A stretch of 64,000 nucleotides of DNA from Lachnotalea glycerini (GCF_003201285.1 NZ_QICS01000006.1:124001-188000); one strand, 5' to 3'. Counted from the stretch's first letter, positions 26,077-35,690 are shown. Notes: generated by a model not told the origin, from the sequence alone. Translations and numbers: made by a program.

Positions 26077-26847
26077 ATGTTAGTAGAACAAAGATTTGAG
26101 GAAATACTTAAGATTGTAGAGGACAGAAGAAGTGTAACAGTTCAAGAACTTATGGAACAGTTAGAAGCTTCCGAATCGACAATTCGACGCGACTTGACAA
26201 CCCTGCATTCAAATGGGCGTTTGATTAAAGTGCATGGAGGTGCGATTGCATTGGGGTCTAATTATAATACGAAGGATGATTTAGTGGAATCCAGGCAGAC
26301 TCTTAATTTGGATGATAAGAGAAAAATTGCAAAATATGCAGCTTCGCTCATACGGGCAAACGATTTTGTTTATTTGGATGCAGGAACGACAACAGAATAT
26401 CTGATTGACTATCTATGTGAAAAAAATGCAGTTTTTGTTACAAATGCCATTGCACATGCAAGAAAGCTGATTAAGGCGGGATGCACGGTGTATTTAATTG
26501 GCGGCGAACTGAAAGCATCAACAGAAGCTATTGTAGGGAATGAAGCGATATTAAACCTTAATAAATATAATTTTACAAAAGGTTTTTTTGGAACAAATGG
26601 GGTCAGCATGAAAATAGGATTTACCACGCCGGATCTTAATGAAGCAATGGTAAAAAAAGCTGCATTTAATAGGTGCAGTGACAGTTATATTTTAAGTGAT
26701 TCTTCAAAATTCAACCAAATATGTCCCATTACTTTTGCCGAATTTTCTGAATCCAAAATAATAACAACAAATCTGGAAGATAATAGTTATAAACAGTGTA
26801 CCAATGTACTGGAGGTGAATGAAGATGATTTATACTGTAACATTTAG
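26077..26847 (+). CDS. fruR: DeoR-family transcriptional regulator of the fructose operon
   Basis: A 256-residue DeoR-type regulator. The N-terminal winged helix is SVTVQELMEQLEASESTIRRDL, then GRLIKVHGGA, the usual DeoR start. The C-terminal sugar-phosphate isomerase-like domain has YLDAGTTTEYLI and the FFGTNGVS block that binds a sugar phosphate. AAGGAGG precedes the ATG. It is the first gene of fruR-fruK-fruA and overlaps fruK by 23 bases. By analogy with known FruR, fructose-1-phosphate would release it from DNA; the operator candidates are the 10-bp repeats upstream. Confidence 0.92.
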   Translation: MLVEQRFEEILKIVEDRRSVTVQELMEQLEASESTIRRDLTTLHSNGRLIKVHGGAIALGSNYNTKDDLVESRQTLNLDDKRKIAKYAASLIRANDFVYLDAGTTTEYLIDYLCEKNAVFVTNAIAHARKLIKAGCTVYLIGGELKASTEAIVGNEAILNLNKYNFTKGFFGTNGVSMKIGFTTPDLNEAMVKKAAFNRCSDSYILSDSSKFNQICPITFAEFSESKIITTNLEDNSYKQCTNVLEVNEDDLYCNI

Positions 26848-27748
26848 TCCCTGTCTGGATTATGCAGTTTGGGTCGAGGAATTAAAGCCTGGACAAGTCA
26901 ATCGGGTTGAGAAAGAGAATATGCTTCCGGGCGGAAAAGGAATTAATGTATCAATTGTACTTAATAATTTGGGCTTTGAGAGCACTGCACTGGGCTTTAT
27001 AGCCGGCTTTACAGGAAGAGAGATTGAAAAACAGATAAAGGCATCGGGCTGCCATAGTGATTTTATTAATATTGAAAAAGGAAATTCAAGAATCAATATC
27101 AAGCTAAAGTCAAAGGAAGAAACAGATATTAATGGGATTGGTCCCATTATTGAAGCCGCACATATGAATCAGCTTTTTGATCAGCTTGATCAGTTAAAAC
27201 AAGAAGATATTCTTGTGCTGGCGGGAAGTATACCTAGCTGTGTTTCCACAACCATATATTGCGATATTATGGAACGCGTACAAAGTAAAAAGGTACGAGT
27301 GGTAGTAGATGCGACCAAGAAATTACTGGTAAACGTATTAGAAAAAAAGCCCTTTTTAATCAAGCCAAACCATCATGAGTTGGGTGAAATATTTGATGTT
27401 GAGTTAAAAGAGAATGAAGAAATTATTTATTATGCCAAAAAGCTTCAAGAAAAAGGAGCAAGAAATGTTTTGATTTCAATGGCAGGGGATGGAGCTATAT
27501 TCCTTAGTGAAAACGGTGATATTTTAGCGAGTAAGGCACCAAAGGGTCAAGTAGTAAATTCAGTTGGAGCGGGAGATTCCATGGTTGCAGGCTTTTTGGC
27601 TGGTTATTTGGAACAAATGGGATATAAAAATACGACAAACCTTTACCAATATGCTTTTAAAATGGGTGTTGCGACTGGAAGTGCAAGCGCTTTTTCCAAT
27701 CAGTTGGCAAGAAAGGAAGAAGTTTTTAAATTACTAAAAATGATTTAG
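26825..27748 (+). CDS. fruK: 1-phosphofructokinase
   Basis: FruK phosphorylates fructose-1-phosphate to fructose-1,6-bisphosphate. I chose the ATG at 26825, 9 bases after GGAGG; the ATG at 26819 is too close. It is 307 residues and belongs to the PfkB family: MIYTVTFSPCLDYAVWV start, LPGGKGINVSIVLNNLGF, and the catalytic NSVGAGDSMVAGFLAGY near the C-terminus with its catalytic Asp. Its start lies inside the end of fruR, indicating coupled translation. Confidence 0.95.
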   Translation: MIYTVTFSPCLDYAVWVEELKPGQVNRVEKENMLPGGKGINVSIVLNNLGFESTALGFIAGFTGREIEKQIKASGCHSDFINIEKGNSRINIKLKSKEETDINGIGPIIEAAHMNQLFDQLDQLKQEDILVLAGSIPSCVSTTIYCDIMERVQSKKVRVVVDATKKLLVNVLEKKPFLIKPNHHELGEIFDVELKENEEIIYYAKKLQEKGARNVLISMAGDGAIFLSENGDILASKAPKGQVVNSVGAGDSMVAGFLAGYLEQMGYKNTTNLYQYAFKMGVATGSASAFSNQLARKEEVFKLLKMI

Positions 27749-27769
27749 TATAAAAAGGAGGATTCCAAT

Positions 27770-29674
27770 ATGAGAATAACAGATTTATTGGACAAAAGGA
27801 GTATTAATCTAAATGGTAATGTGATATCCAAGGAAGATACATTAGACGCCATGGTTGATTTGATGGCAGCATCTGGAAAGATAACAGATGTAACAAGCTA
27901 TCGTAAAGCAGTATATGCAAGAGAGGAAGAAGGAACAACTGGAATAGGAGAGGGAATCGCAATCCCTCATGGAAGGTGTAGTGCCGTGCAGGCACCCGGT
28001 CTTGCGGCAATGGTAGTGAGAAACGGTGTTGATTTTGATTCCTTAGATAGTGAACCAGTTAGCTTAATCTTCTTGATTGCGGCTCCTAATACGAGAGATA
28101 ATGTACATTTGGATGTACTGAGTAAATTGTCTATTCTCTTAATGGAAGAAACCTTTGCAGACAATCTTAGAAAAGCAAGAACAGTGGATGAGTTTCTTGA
28201 AATTATTGACCGGGCAGAAAGTAAAAGGTCAGACAAAATAGATAAAAAGGAAACCTACAGTTATAATCAAGGAATAAAAATTCTCGCTGTTACCGCCTGT
28301 CCGACTGGAATTGCACATACTTATATGGCGGCTGAGTCCATTGAAAAAAAAGCTAAGGAACGTGGCTGCAGTATTAAGGTAGAAACAAGAGGATCAGGTG
28401 GAGCAAAGAATGTATTAACTGATCGTGAAATAGAGCTGGCGGATATTATTATTGTTGCAGCCGATACAAAAGTTCCAATGGCAAGATTTCACGGTAAGAA
28501 AGTAATCGAGTGTCAGGTATCGGATGGTATCAGTAAGGCTGATAAATTGATTGATAAGGCAATTTTGGGTGATGCACCAATTTACAATGCAAAAGGAGGA
28601 AATGAAGATTCATCTTCAATATCAAGTGGCAGCACAGCGCATACGATATATAAACATTTAATGAATGGTGTATCTCATATGTTGCCATTTGTTGTAGGCG
28701 GAGGAATTTTGATTGCAATTGCATTTTTAATTGATGGTGTGTTAGTAGATATGTCTTCATTATCAGTAGAAGCAAGAAGTAACTTTGGAACAATAACACC
28801 ATATGCTGCATTCTTTAAGCAAATCGGTGTTGCAGCTTTCGGATTTATGCTGCCGATTCTTGCAGGCTTTATTGCTATGAGTATAGCAGACAGACCGGGA
28901 CTTGCACTTGGTTTTGTTGGAGGAGCAATTGCAGCAGCAGGAAGCTCAGGTTTTCTTGGGGCTTTGGTAGCTGGATTTTTAGCAGGTTATACTGTGGTGT
29001 TATTACGTCAGTTATTTGATCATCTTCCGGATTCTCTGGATGGATTAAAACCGGTGCTTTTGTACCCATTAATAGGAATGTTGATTGTGGGAACTATTAT
29101 GATTTTTGTTGTAGAACCACCGGTAGGTGCTTTAAATACCTTGATGAATCAAGCTTTAACTAATATGAGTGGTTCCAGTAAAATTGTGTTAGGTTTAATT
29201 CTTGGTGGTATGATGTCAGTAGATCTTGGAGGACCAGTTAATAAGGCAGCTTATGTATTTGGTACTGCATCGATTGCAGCAGGCAATTATGATATTATGG
29301 CAGCCGTAATGGTAGGAGGTATGGTTCCTCCCACAGCCGTAGCACTTGCTACTTTATTATTTAAGAATAAGTTTACGAAAGAAGAAAGAAAATCAGGACC
29401 GACAAACTTTATTATGGGAATGGCATTTATATCAGAGGGTGCAATTCCATTTGCAGCAGTCGATCCACTTCGAGTATTGCCTTCTTGCATCATTGGCTCA
29501 GCTGTAGCGGGAGCATTATCTATGGCATTTGATTGTACATTGATGGCACCACATGGTGGAATCTTTGTATTCCCTGTGGTTGGAAATGCACTGTTATATT
29601 TATTAGCACTTGCAATTGGTACTGTAATTGCAGCAGTTATGATGGGCGTTATAAAGAAAAAAGTGGTGGAATAA
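27770..29674 (+). CDS. fruA: Fructose-specific PTS enzyme IIABC
   Basis: A 634-residue fused PTS permease that imports fructose and yields fructose-1-phosphate. Domain order: IIA (about 1-150) with active His67 in GIAIPHGRC; IIB (about 168-265) with Cys177 in VTACPTGIAHTYMAAE; and a multi-spanning IIC (about 290-630), with SADRPGLALGF-like and EGAIPFAAVDPLRVLP segments. AAGGAGG precedes the ATG. It closes the fru operon. No HPr or enzyme I gene lies in the window. Confidence 0.96.
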   Translation: MRITDLLDKRSINLNGNVISKEDTLDAMVDLMAASGKITDVTSYRKAVYAREEEGTTGIGEGIAIPHGRCSAVQAPGLAAMVVRNGVDFDSLDSEPVSLIFLIAAPNTRDNVHLDVLSKLSILLMEETFADNLRKARTVDEFLEIIDRAESKRSDKIDKKETYSYNQGIKILAVTACPTGIAHTYMAAESIEKKAKERGCSIKVETRGSGGAKNVLTDREIELADIIIVAADTKVPMARFHGKKVIECQVSDGISKADKLIDKAILGDAPIYNAKGGNEDSSSISSGSTAHTIYKHLMNGVSHMLPFVVGGGILIAIAFLIDGVLVDMSSLSVEARSNFGTITPYAAFFKQIGVAAFGFMLPILAGFIAMSIADRPGLALGFVGGAIAAAGSSGFLGALVAGFLAGYTVVLLRQLFDHLPDSLDGLKPVLLYPLIGMLIVGTIMIFVVEPPVGALNTLMNQALTNMSGSSKIVLGLILGGMMSVDLGGPVNKAAYVFGTASIAAGNYDIMAAVMVGGMVPPTAVALATLLFKNKFTKEERKSGPTNFIMGMAFISEGAIPFAAVDPLRVLPSCIIGSAVAGALSMAFDCTLMAPHGGIFVFPVVGNALLYLLALAIGTVIAAVMMGVIKKKVVE

Positions 29675-29713
29675 TTTCAAAAGAGTGAAATGAATCCAGT
29701 TAATATTATGTAA

Positions 29714-29754
29714 AATGCAGGGCGTTGACAAAAATTCAACGTCCTGCATTGTGT
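29714..29754. terminator. Bidirectional terminator between fruA and hcp
   Basis: AATGCAGGGCGTTGA pairs with TCAACGTCCTGCATT (one G-U) around an A-rich loop, lying between convergent genes. T-rich flanks are modest. Confidence 0.75.
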
Positions 29755-29787
29755 TAGTGTTAATAAATATCGCATGAATTGTTTGCT

Positions 29788-31350
29788 TTATCCAAGAATT
29801 TTAGCCAGATCTTTATCCGGTGTGCTAATAGGGGTAATATTATACTGATCAACAAGGATACTTAATATCTTAGGAGAAATAAATGCAGGCAGTGTGGGAC
29901 CAAGATAAATATTTTTGATTCCAAGGTATAAAAGGGTTAATAGGATACAGACCGCCTTTTGCTCGTACCAAGACAAAACGAGCGTGAGGGGTAAGTCATT
30001 TACGCTGCACTCAAATACCTTTGAAAGAGCCAGAGCCACTTTGATTGCACTATAAGCATCGTTGCATTGTCCCATATCCAGGATACGAGGAAGACCACAG
30101 ATTTCTCCGATATCAAGGTCATTAAAACGATATTTTCCACAGGCGAGCGTAAGTATGATGGTATCTTTTGGAGATTGCTTAACAAAATCAGTATAGTAGC
30201 TTCTACCAGGAGCAGCACCGTCACATCCTCCTACCAGAAAGAAATGTCTTATCTTACCGTCTTTTACGGCCTGAATGATTTTATCAGCAACCCCAAGAAC
30301 AGTTTCATGAGCGAAACCGGTTGTAACCGTAGAGCCTTTGTTGATACCGGTAAGATTCATTTCTTTCTCATAGCCACCGCATTCAATTGCTTTTGTAATA
30401 ATCGGTGTGAAGTCTTTATCCTCTCCAATATGAACAAGTTCGGGATAAGAAACAACCGATGTTGTAAATACTCTGTCTTTATAGCTTTCTCTAACCGGCA
30501 TCAGGCAATTGGTTGTAAATAATATTGGTGCGGGAATATTGTGAAATTCTGATTGCTGGCTTTGCCAAGCTGTTCCAAAATTGCCTTTTAGGTGAGAATA
30601 TGCCTTTAATTTTGGATAGCCATGGGCAGGAAGCATTTCACTGTGTGTGTATATATTAATTCCCTTATCTTTTGTTTGCTCAAGCAAAAGTTTTAAATCG
30701 TATAAATCATGACCACTGACTACGATAAATGGACCTTTTTCTATTGTGAGAGGTACTGTTGTGGGTACAGGAGCACCATAGGCTTCGGTATTAGCTTTAT
30801 CAAGCAGCTCCATACATTTAAAATTTATTTCGCCAGTCTTTAATACCAGAGAAAGCAACTTCTCTAAATCATAATTCTCTCCAATCGCATACAGTCCTTC
30901 GTAAAAAAATTGGTTAACCTCATCATCTGTCTTACCAAGTACCATTGCGTGATAAGCATAGGCCGCCATACCTCTTAGTCCAAACAGAATTAGGGATTTT
31001 AAAGATCGTATATTTTCATTATCATTCCAGAGACATTCCATGTCATAATCTTCATATTTCTGGGCGTTAATTTTCCCTCTTTCTTCATGTATCTTGGCTG
31101 TAAGTTTTTTGATGGTGTCATTAAAAAAGTTTACATTTGTTATCGTAGTGAACAGACCTTTTATCACAATTTCGTCTGTATCGTACGTTTTGTGCCCTGA
31201 TTTAGCAGACCTTGCAAGTCCGATTAAGGCACCGGTTAATGCATCTTGATAATTTGCGGTATCTGACTTTTTGCCACATACGCCAGCTTTACCTTCGCAA
31301 CCAGTATTATGTGCGGTCTGCTGGCACTGAAAACAGAACATATCTTTCAT
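29788..31350 (-). CDS. hcp: Hydroxylamine reductase / hybrid cluster protein
   Basis: Hcp carries a 4Fe-4S cluster and a hybrid iron-sulfur-oxygen cluster; it acts on hydroxylamine or nitric oxide and in protein nitrosylation in E. coli. I chose the ATG at 31350, 7 bases after GGAGG, giving 520 residues. The N-terminal cysteines CFQCQQTAHNTGCEGKAGVC show the closely spaced pattern of the anaerobe class. Downstream, FTTNCLMPV, GGCDGA and CGKYRFND supply hybrid-cluster ligands. It lies 76 bases after a GH105 gene on the same strand, with no clear promoter. No hcr reductase is adjacent. Confidence 0.93.
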   Translation of the reverse strand: MKDMFCFQCQQTAHNTGCEGKAGVCGKKSDTANYQDALTGALIGLARSAKSGHKTYDTDEIVIKGLFTTITNVNFFNDTIKKLTAKIHEERGKINAQKYEDYDMECLWNDNENIRSLKSLILFGLRGMAAYAYHAMVLGKTDDEVNQFFYEGLYAIGENYDLEKLLSLVLKTGEINFKCMELLDKANTEAYGAPVPTTVPLTIEKGPFIVVSGHDLYDLKLLLEQTKDKGINIYTHSEMLPAHGYPKLKAYSHLKGNFGTAWQSQQSEFHNIPAPILFTTNCLMPVRESYKDRVFTTSVVSYPELVHIGEDKDFTPIITKAIECGGYEKEMNLTGINKGSTVTTGFAHETVLGVADKIIQAVKDGKIRHFFLVGGCDGAAPGRSYYTDFVKQSPKDTIILTLACGKYRFNDLDIGEICGLPRILDMGQCNDAYSAIKVALALSKVFECSVNDLPLTLVLSWYEQKAVCILLTLLYLGIKNIYLGPTLPAFISPKILSILVDQYNITPISTPDKDLAKILG

Positions 31351-31432
31351 TTGCAATCCTCCATATGTTAAATAGGTTATGTTAGGTAGTCTTTACGATG
31401 AAAGAAATAATATTCATTCTGTTTTGATACAT

Positions 31433-32548
31433 TTATACCAAAGCTTCACATAGAGCAGAAAGTGCCAGAGACTGCCCATATGCCATTGGCGCAATGATTA
31501 TATTTTTATAATGATTGGCATCGTATCCCATACCTGTTCCTGCCGATACATTTAATACTGTACCGTCTGTATCAATGTTTTGGCAGATAGCCTCAATAGC
31601 TTTGTCGGCATAGGTCTGATAGCTGTCATCTAAATAGCCTGATTTAATTGCTTTAAGAATACCAGTCACAATGGCAGCTGAACCAGATACTTCTTCGTAA
31701 CTTGTGTTGTCGGTTAATACAGTGTGCCATAAGCCACTGGGGGCCTGAAGCTTAATTAATGCATTGACTTGTGCCTTGAATGTATCTAATAAATATTTTT
31801 TAATACCTATATCCAAAGTAGCTTTGCTTGTCTCAAGAAAATCAATAATTCCGAAAGTAAACCAAGAGTTTCCACGACACCAGAAGATTTCTCCGAAGTT
31901 ACTGTTTTCATTAAAACTCCAGCCATGATAGAACAGTCCTGTTTTCTTTTCGTATAAATATTTGATATGGATTAGCATTTGATGAGTGGCTTCACTGATA
32001 AAATCCTGACGATTGTATTTATGCCCCATTTTATTTAAGAAAAGAACCGTCATAAATATAGTATCAATCCACATTTCACTTTCGTTTAAGTGAACACCCT
32101 GACGATTTCCAATTGCGCTGGTTACATGCTGAAAAGCACCTTCTTTTGTACGTGGAAGATCATTGATAAGCCATTCAGCTCTTTCCATACAAAGCCTTTC
32201 ATAAATTGGGTTATTTAATTCATTGCATAAATCTACAAGAGGAAGAAAAGGAGCTGTAGTATTTACATTTTTGGATGGAAGGCCAATTTCTAGGTTGGAT
32301 TGATACCAGTCTTGAAAAAAGTCATGATAACGTCCATCATTGTAGAAATCCTCAAGCTTTTGTAGTCCATAAAGACCAACACCCTGCGGCCAGTCCCATT
32401 CCTTTATTCCGAAGTCTCTTGGAATTAAGCCTTTGGAAAGCTCAGCTTTGTTTGTAATATCAGTTTTACAGTCAGGAACTCCTAGATTCATTAATTTATC
32501 AACCAATAGGTTGATTTTTTGTAGCAAAAGGTCATTTGTTGCTTTCAT
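31433..32548 (-). CDS. Glycoside hydrolase family 105 (unsaturated rhamnogalacturonyl hydrolase)
   Basis: A 371-residue protein of the GH88/GH105 fold, which removes unsaturated uronic acid from pectin fragments by vinyl-ether hydration. Recognisable blocks are WDWPQGVGLYGL (51-62), GAFQHV with His141, and ESEMWIDTIFMTVLFL with Asp162, the position of the catalytic acid in YteR-type enzymes; then FWCRGNSWFTFGIIDFL. There is no signal peptide, so it acts in the cytoplasm on imported oligosaccharides. CGGAGG precedes the ATG. It is divergent from a GH28 gene, and a shared palindrome lies between them. Confidence 0.9.
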   Translation of the reverse strand: MKATNDLLLQKINLLVDKLMNLGVPDCKTDITNKAELSKGLIPRDFGIKEWDWPQGVGLYGLQKLEDFYNDGRYHDFFQDWYQSNLEIGLPSKNVNTTAPFLPLVDLCNELNNPIYERLCMERAEWLINDLPRTKEGAFQHVTSAIGNRQGVHLNESEMWIDTIFMTVLFLNKMGHKYNRQDFISEATHQMLIHIKYLYEKKTGLFYHGWSFNENSNFGEIFWCRGNSWFTFGIIDFLETSKATLDIGIKKYLLDTFKAQVNALIKLQAPSGLWHTVLTDNTSYEEVSGSAAIVTGILKAIKSGYLDDSYQTYADKAIEAICQNIDTDGTVLNVSAGTGMGYDANHYKNIIIAPMAYGQSLALSALCEALV

Positions 32549-32761
32549 AGTTTCCTCCGTTTATATGATTAAAGTAAATTATGAGTCAGACATGTTGATA
32601 CCTGTCTGATTGTTTGAAGATTGTAGAGCAGTCAATTTAAAATTGCATAATAATATAATACAAAACAAATCAACAAAAAACAATAAAAAAATAACAAATT
32701 ATTCGTGGCAAACGCAAAAAAATAGTGCTAATCTATACTTATTATTATTCAGGAGGTAGAA
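32549..32761. other. Intergenic region between divergent GH105 and GH28 genes
   Basis: It is A-rich and holds an inverted repeat (32586-32609) near the GH105 side and a TATACT (32734-32739) that could be a -10 for the GH28 gene; no good -35 matches it. Confidence 0.45.
32586..32609. promoter_or_regulatory. Inverted repeat TCAGACA-N10-TGTCTGA, candidate operator
   Basis: Perfect 7-bp arms (32586-32592 and 32603-32609) are separated by 10 bases, 38 bases before the GH105 start. The spacing suits a dimeric regulator, but no regulator gene lies adjacent. Confidence 0.4.
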
Positions 32762-35386
32762 ATGAACATTAAACAAGCCACAGGCGCTACAATAACGTTT
32801 GAAGACTTATACAAAGAGAAGACATATTTGATTACTGACTTTGGAGCGAAACCAAATGAAGAGCCATTAATGAACACAAGGGCAATTCAAAATGCCATAG
32901 AAAGTGCCTGCCTTGCCGGCGGTGGTACCGTTGTTATTCCGAATGGTGATTTTAAAATTTATACAATTCGATTAAAGAGTAAAGTTAATCTTTATCTTGC
33001 AAAAAATGCAGTTTTACACGCGGCAAGAACTCAAATTACGAATTCCTATCAGAGACAGCAAGGAGAAGGTGGTAATTATGATGAGCCTGAAATTAATCTT
33101 TATGCAGGACTGCAAGACCATGGACACACATATTTTTCAAATAGTATGATTTATGGTAAAGAGCTAGAAAATGTTATGATTTATGGAGAAGGGCTCATTG
33201 ATGGAAGCCGTATGGATGATAAAACGGGATATCGGGAATATGTTTTGCAAGGAGGAGATCCTTTCGACAATCCAATGAGAAAGGAAAAGGGGCATATCGG
33301 CGAATGGTTTGGGAATAAAGCGATTGCACTTGTCAGGTGCAAGAATATTGTTTTAAAGGGTTTTTCGGTTTTGATAGGTGGACATTTTGCAATTATAGCT
33401 GAGGGAGTTACAAATCTATTGGCAGATCATATTCTGGTTGATACCACAAGAGATGCCTTTGACATTGATTGCTGCCAAAATGTGACGGTGAGAAATTCTT
33501 TGTTTAATTCACTCACAGATGATGCATTGGTTATGAAAGCATCCTATGGTGCAGGGGCTTTTATTCCTACGAAAAATATATTGATTGAAGATTGCATGGT
33601 CTGTGGATATGATGCAGGCAGTGTTTATGCAGGAAAATTTACAAAGGATAAATTGGTCGCAACGGATCGATGTGGTCCGACTGCAAGAGTGAAGCTTGGT
33701 ACAGAATCTACCTGTGGCTATGATTTGGTTACCATTAAAAGAGTGAGGTTTGAGCGTTCCAGAGGCTTTGCGCTGGAGGCTGTGGATGCTTCTGATTTAA
33801 GCAATATTGTTTTTACCGATTGTGTTATGGATAATATAAGTAGTTCTCCTATTTTCATACGGGTGGGAGAAAGAGGACGTTATCCAGTTACCGGAAACAG
33901 TGAAGAAGAGATTGTAAATGCCAAAATAGGTAATGTTAGGTTGGATAATACAAACTGGGTTTTGCCAAATACCAAAGATTATGAATGCTATCCTGCAAAA
34001 AGATATGTTCCTTCTTATAATAAAGATCAAAAAGTCACGGTTGACGAAAAATCAAGTTTTTGCATTGTCAATCAAGAAAATCCATCTCATATCAATTACG
34101 CTAATATCATGGAGGAGGATGGTGCGTTCTATTTGATCGTATATGATGAAGAGCAGAAAAAGTATCTACCAGACAAGTCAAAGCAAATCCCAAGGGAGGA
34201 GCTTGTCTTGTATGCAAATGCAGTTGGGAAAGGAGAAATGCCCAAGGTTTATAACATTGAAATCAGTAATATTAAAGTGACAAATGCGGATCCTAGATAT
34301 CCCATTCTGCTTATGGGATTGACGGATGCACCAATTCAAAATGTTTCCATAAAAAATATCGAGGTTGAATATCGGGGCGGTATGAAGATGGAGCATGCAA
34401 TAGAACAAAGGCAGCTCAATACGAACTGGAAATATGTTCAATATGAAACCAAAAGTTCTATACAAACCTTGCCATGGCTAGTAAATACATTTTTCCTTAA
34501 GGAGGAAGGTTTGCTGCCAAGGGTAGATTGGAATCAGGAGAGTAAAGAGTGGAAAGACGATCCTTATAATGTGCCAGAATTACCTACAGTTTATCCAGAA
34601 CCTAGCAATTGGGGGATTTTGCCTGCATATGGCTTGTATGCAAGGCATGTGGCAGGCTTGAAACTTTCTGATATTAAACTTTACTATAAGGTAGAAGATG
34701 AAAGGCATGCAATTGTTTTGGACGATGTTAATCATGTACAGATTTGTAAGTTAGATGCTGCTGTTAAAGAAGATGTAGAGTGTATTGCTATAGTTACGAA
34801 TCATTTTAAACGACATACTAACCGAGAATATATATTAAATGAATCATATTTTACAACACGGGTAGAAAGCATGCAAATATCGGAAGACGTTTTAATTAAG
34901 GAGGTCATTGTGAATGCCCCATCACCCGGAACGCCAAAGGATCGTTGTTATCCATATGAAACGCTTCCTATTCCTCAAAATGGCTATACCTATAAAGTAC
35001 CTACTGACAAATATCCATTACCGCAGACAGTTTTTCGTCCTTTTCTTGCTGCTATGGAGGAGGTGATTGTACGACCTAAAGAAGAATTAACACTATCGCT
35101 GCAGATACGTTATCCAGCAAGGGAAGCTGTAATGGAGGAAGCTGACAGCCACATATATAATGAAGAACTTACGCAAAAAGAATATGTAGTAAAAGGAATT
35201 GAGAAAGAATTAAAAGTATATGCTGAAAATCTTCCCGAGGGTGCAAGATTTGATGGAGAAAACTATCTGTTAAGCTGGAAGCCTAATATAAATCAGGTTG
35301 GCGATTATGAAATTTTAATTATAATCGACGACGGATTCATAAAGGAAAAGAATAAACTGTCTATAAAAGTAAAAATAAACAAATAA
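32762..35386 (+). CDS. Large intracellular GH28-type (polygalacturonase-like) protein
   Basis: An 874-residue protein with a right-handed beta-helix of GH28 type in its first half. The start YLITDFGAKPNEEPLMNTRAIQ is the family opening. The acid motifs read DAFDIDCCQN (231-240, in place of NTDG) and LTDDALVMKA (251-260, in place of DDCIAIK). The usual GHG is not evident; the segment there reads TARVKLGTES. The second half (about 430-780) is an additional parallel repeat region, and the last 90 residues look like an Ig-like fold (SWKPNINQVGDYEILIII). No signal peptide, so probably cytoplasmic. It is twice the usual GH28 length. AGGAGG precedes the ATG. Confidence 0.82.
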   Translation: MNIKQATGATITFEDLYKEKTYLITDFGAKPNEEPLMNTRAIQNAIESACLAGGGTVVIPNGDFKIYTIRLKSKVNLYLAKNAVLHAARTQITNSYQRQQGEGGNYDEPEINLYAGLQDHGHTYFSNSMIYGKELENVMIYGEGLIDGSRMDDKTGYREYVLQGGDPFDNPMRKEKGHIGEWFGNKAIALVRCKNIVLKGFSVLIGGHFAIIAEGVTNLLADHILVDTTRDAFDIDCCQNVTVRNSLFNSLTDDALVMKASYGAGAFIPTKNILIEDCMVCGYDAGSVYAGKFTKDKLVATDRCGPTARVKLGTESTCGYDLVTIKRVRFERSRGFALEAVDASDLSNIVFTDCVMDNISSSPIFIRVGERGRYPVTGNSEEEIVNAKIGNVRLDNTNWVLPNTKDYECYPAKRYVPSYNKDQKVTVDEKSSFCIVNQENPSHINYANIMEEDGAFYLIVYDEEQKKYLPDKSKQIPREELVLYANAVGKGEMPKVYNIEISNIKVTNADPRYPILLMGLTDAPIQNVSIKNIEVEYRGGMKMEHAIEQRQLNTNWKYVQYETKSSIQTLPWLVNTFFLKEEGLLPRVDWNQESKEWKDDPYNVPELPTVYPEPSNWGILPAYGLYARHVAGLKLSDIKLYYKVEDERHAIVLDDVNHVQICKLDAAVKEDVECIAIVTNHFKRHTNREYILNESYFTTRVESMQISEDVLIKEVIVNAPSPGTPKDRCYPYETLPIPQNGYTYKVPTDKYPLPQTVFRPFLAAMEEVIVRPKEELTLSLQIRYPAREAVMEEADSHIYNEELTQKEYVVKGIEKELKVYAENLPEGARFDGENYLLSWKPNINQVGDYEILIIIDDGFIKEKNKLSIKVKINK

Positions 35387-35411
35387 AATACTTTTAAAAA
35401 TAAAAAAGGTG

Positions 35412-35420
35412 TGATATAAT
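35412..35420 (+). promoter_or_regulatory. Extended -10 promoter of scfA
   Basis: TGATATAAT gives a perfect -10 with the TG extension. The matching -35 region is poor (TTTTAA at 17 bases). Confidence 0.5.
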
Positions 35421-35463
35421 AACGAAGATGTGGCTTTTAGCCAATACTTAAGGAGGTATAAGA

Positions 35464-35604
35464 ATGAAACATATTAAAACATTAAATACGAAAAATTTAA
35501 AAAATACAATGAAAAAGGGTGGTTGCGGCGAATGCCAGACTTCTTGTCAGTCGGCTTGTAAGACTTCTTGTACAGTTGGAAATCAAAGCTGCGAAAACAA
35601 ATAG
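35464..35604 (+). CDS. scfA: SCIFF peptide (six cysteines in forty-five residues), RiPP precursor
   Basis: A 46-residue ribosomal peptide of the SCIFF family, near-universal in Clostridia. It begins MKHIKTLNTKNLKNTM, a Lys/Asn-rich leader, then a core with Cys at 21, 24, 28, 32, 36 and 43, in the spaced GGCGECQTSCQSACKTSC pattern. GGAGG lies 9 bases before the ATG. The radical SAM maturase ScfB follows after a perfect 19-bp hairpin. In studied SCIFF systems, the maturase installs Cys-to-Thr thioether links; Thr26, Thr34 and Thr37 are nearby candidates here. Biological role of SCIFF is unknown. Confidence 0.95.
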   Translation: MKHIKTLNTKNLKNTMKKGGCGECQTSCQSACKTSCTVGNQSCENK

Positions 35605-35640
35605 CATTGGTTGCTTAATAGGTGAGGATGTATGTTAAGT

Positions 35641-35690
35641 GAGTGTGCTTTGAATTTATATATCCAGATAAATTCAAAGCACACTCATTT
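35641..35690 (+). terminator. Perfect 19-bp hairpin between scfA and scfB
   Basis: GAGTGTGCTTTGAATTTAT (35641-35659) is perfectly complementary to 35668-35686, with an 8-base loop. Only ATTTA follows, so it is probably a partial terminator or RNA-stabilising end that lets scfA mRNA outnumber scfB mRNA. Confidence 0.7.

Noticed and set aside
31357-31432. NO-responsive operator before hcp
   Set aside because: I could not find a convincing FNR/NsrR-like palindrome in this 76-base gap.
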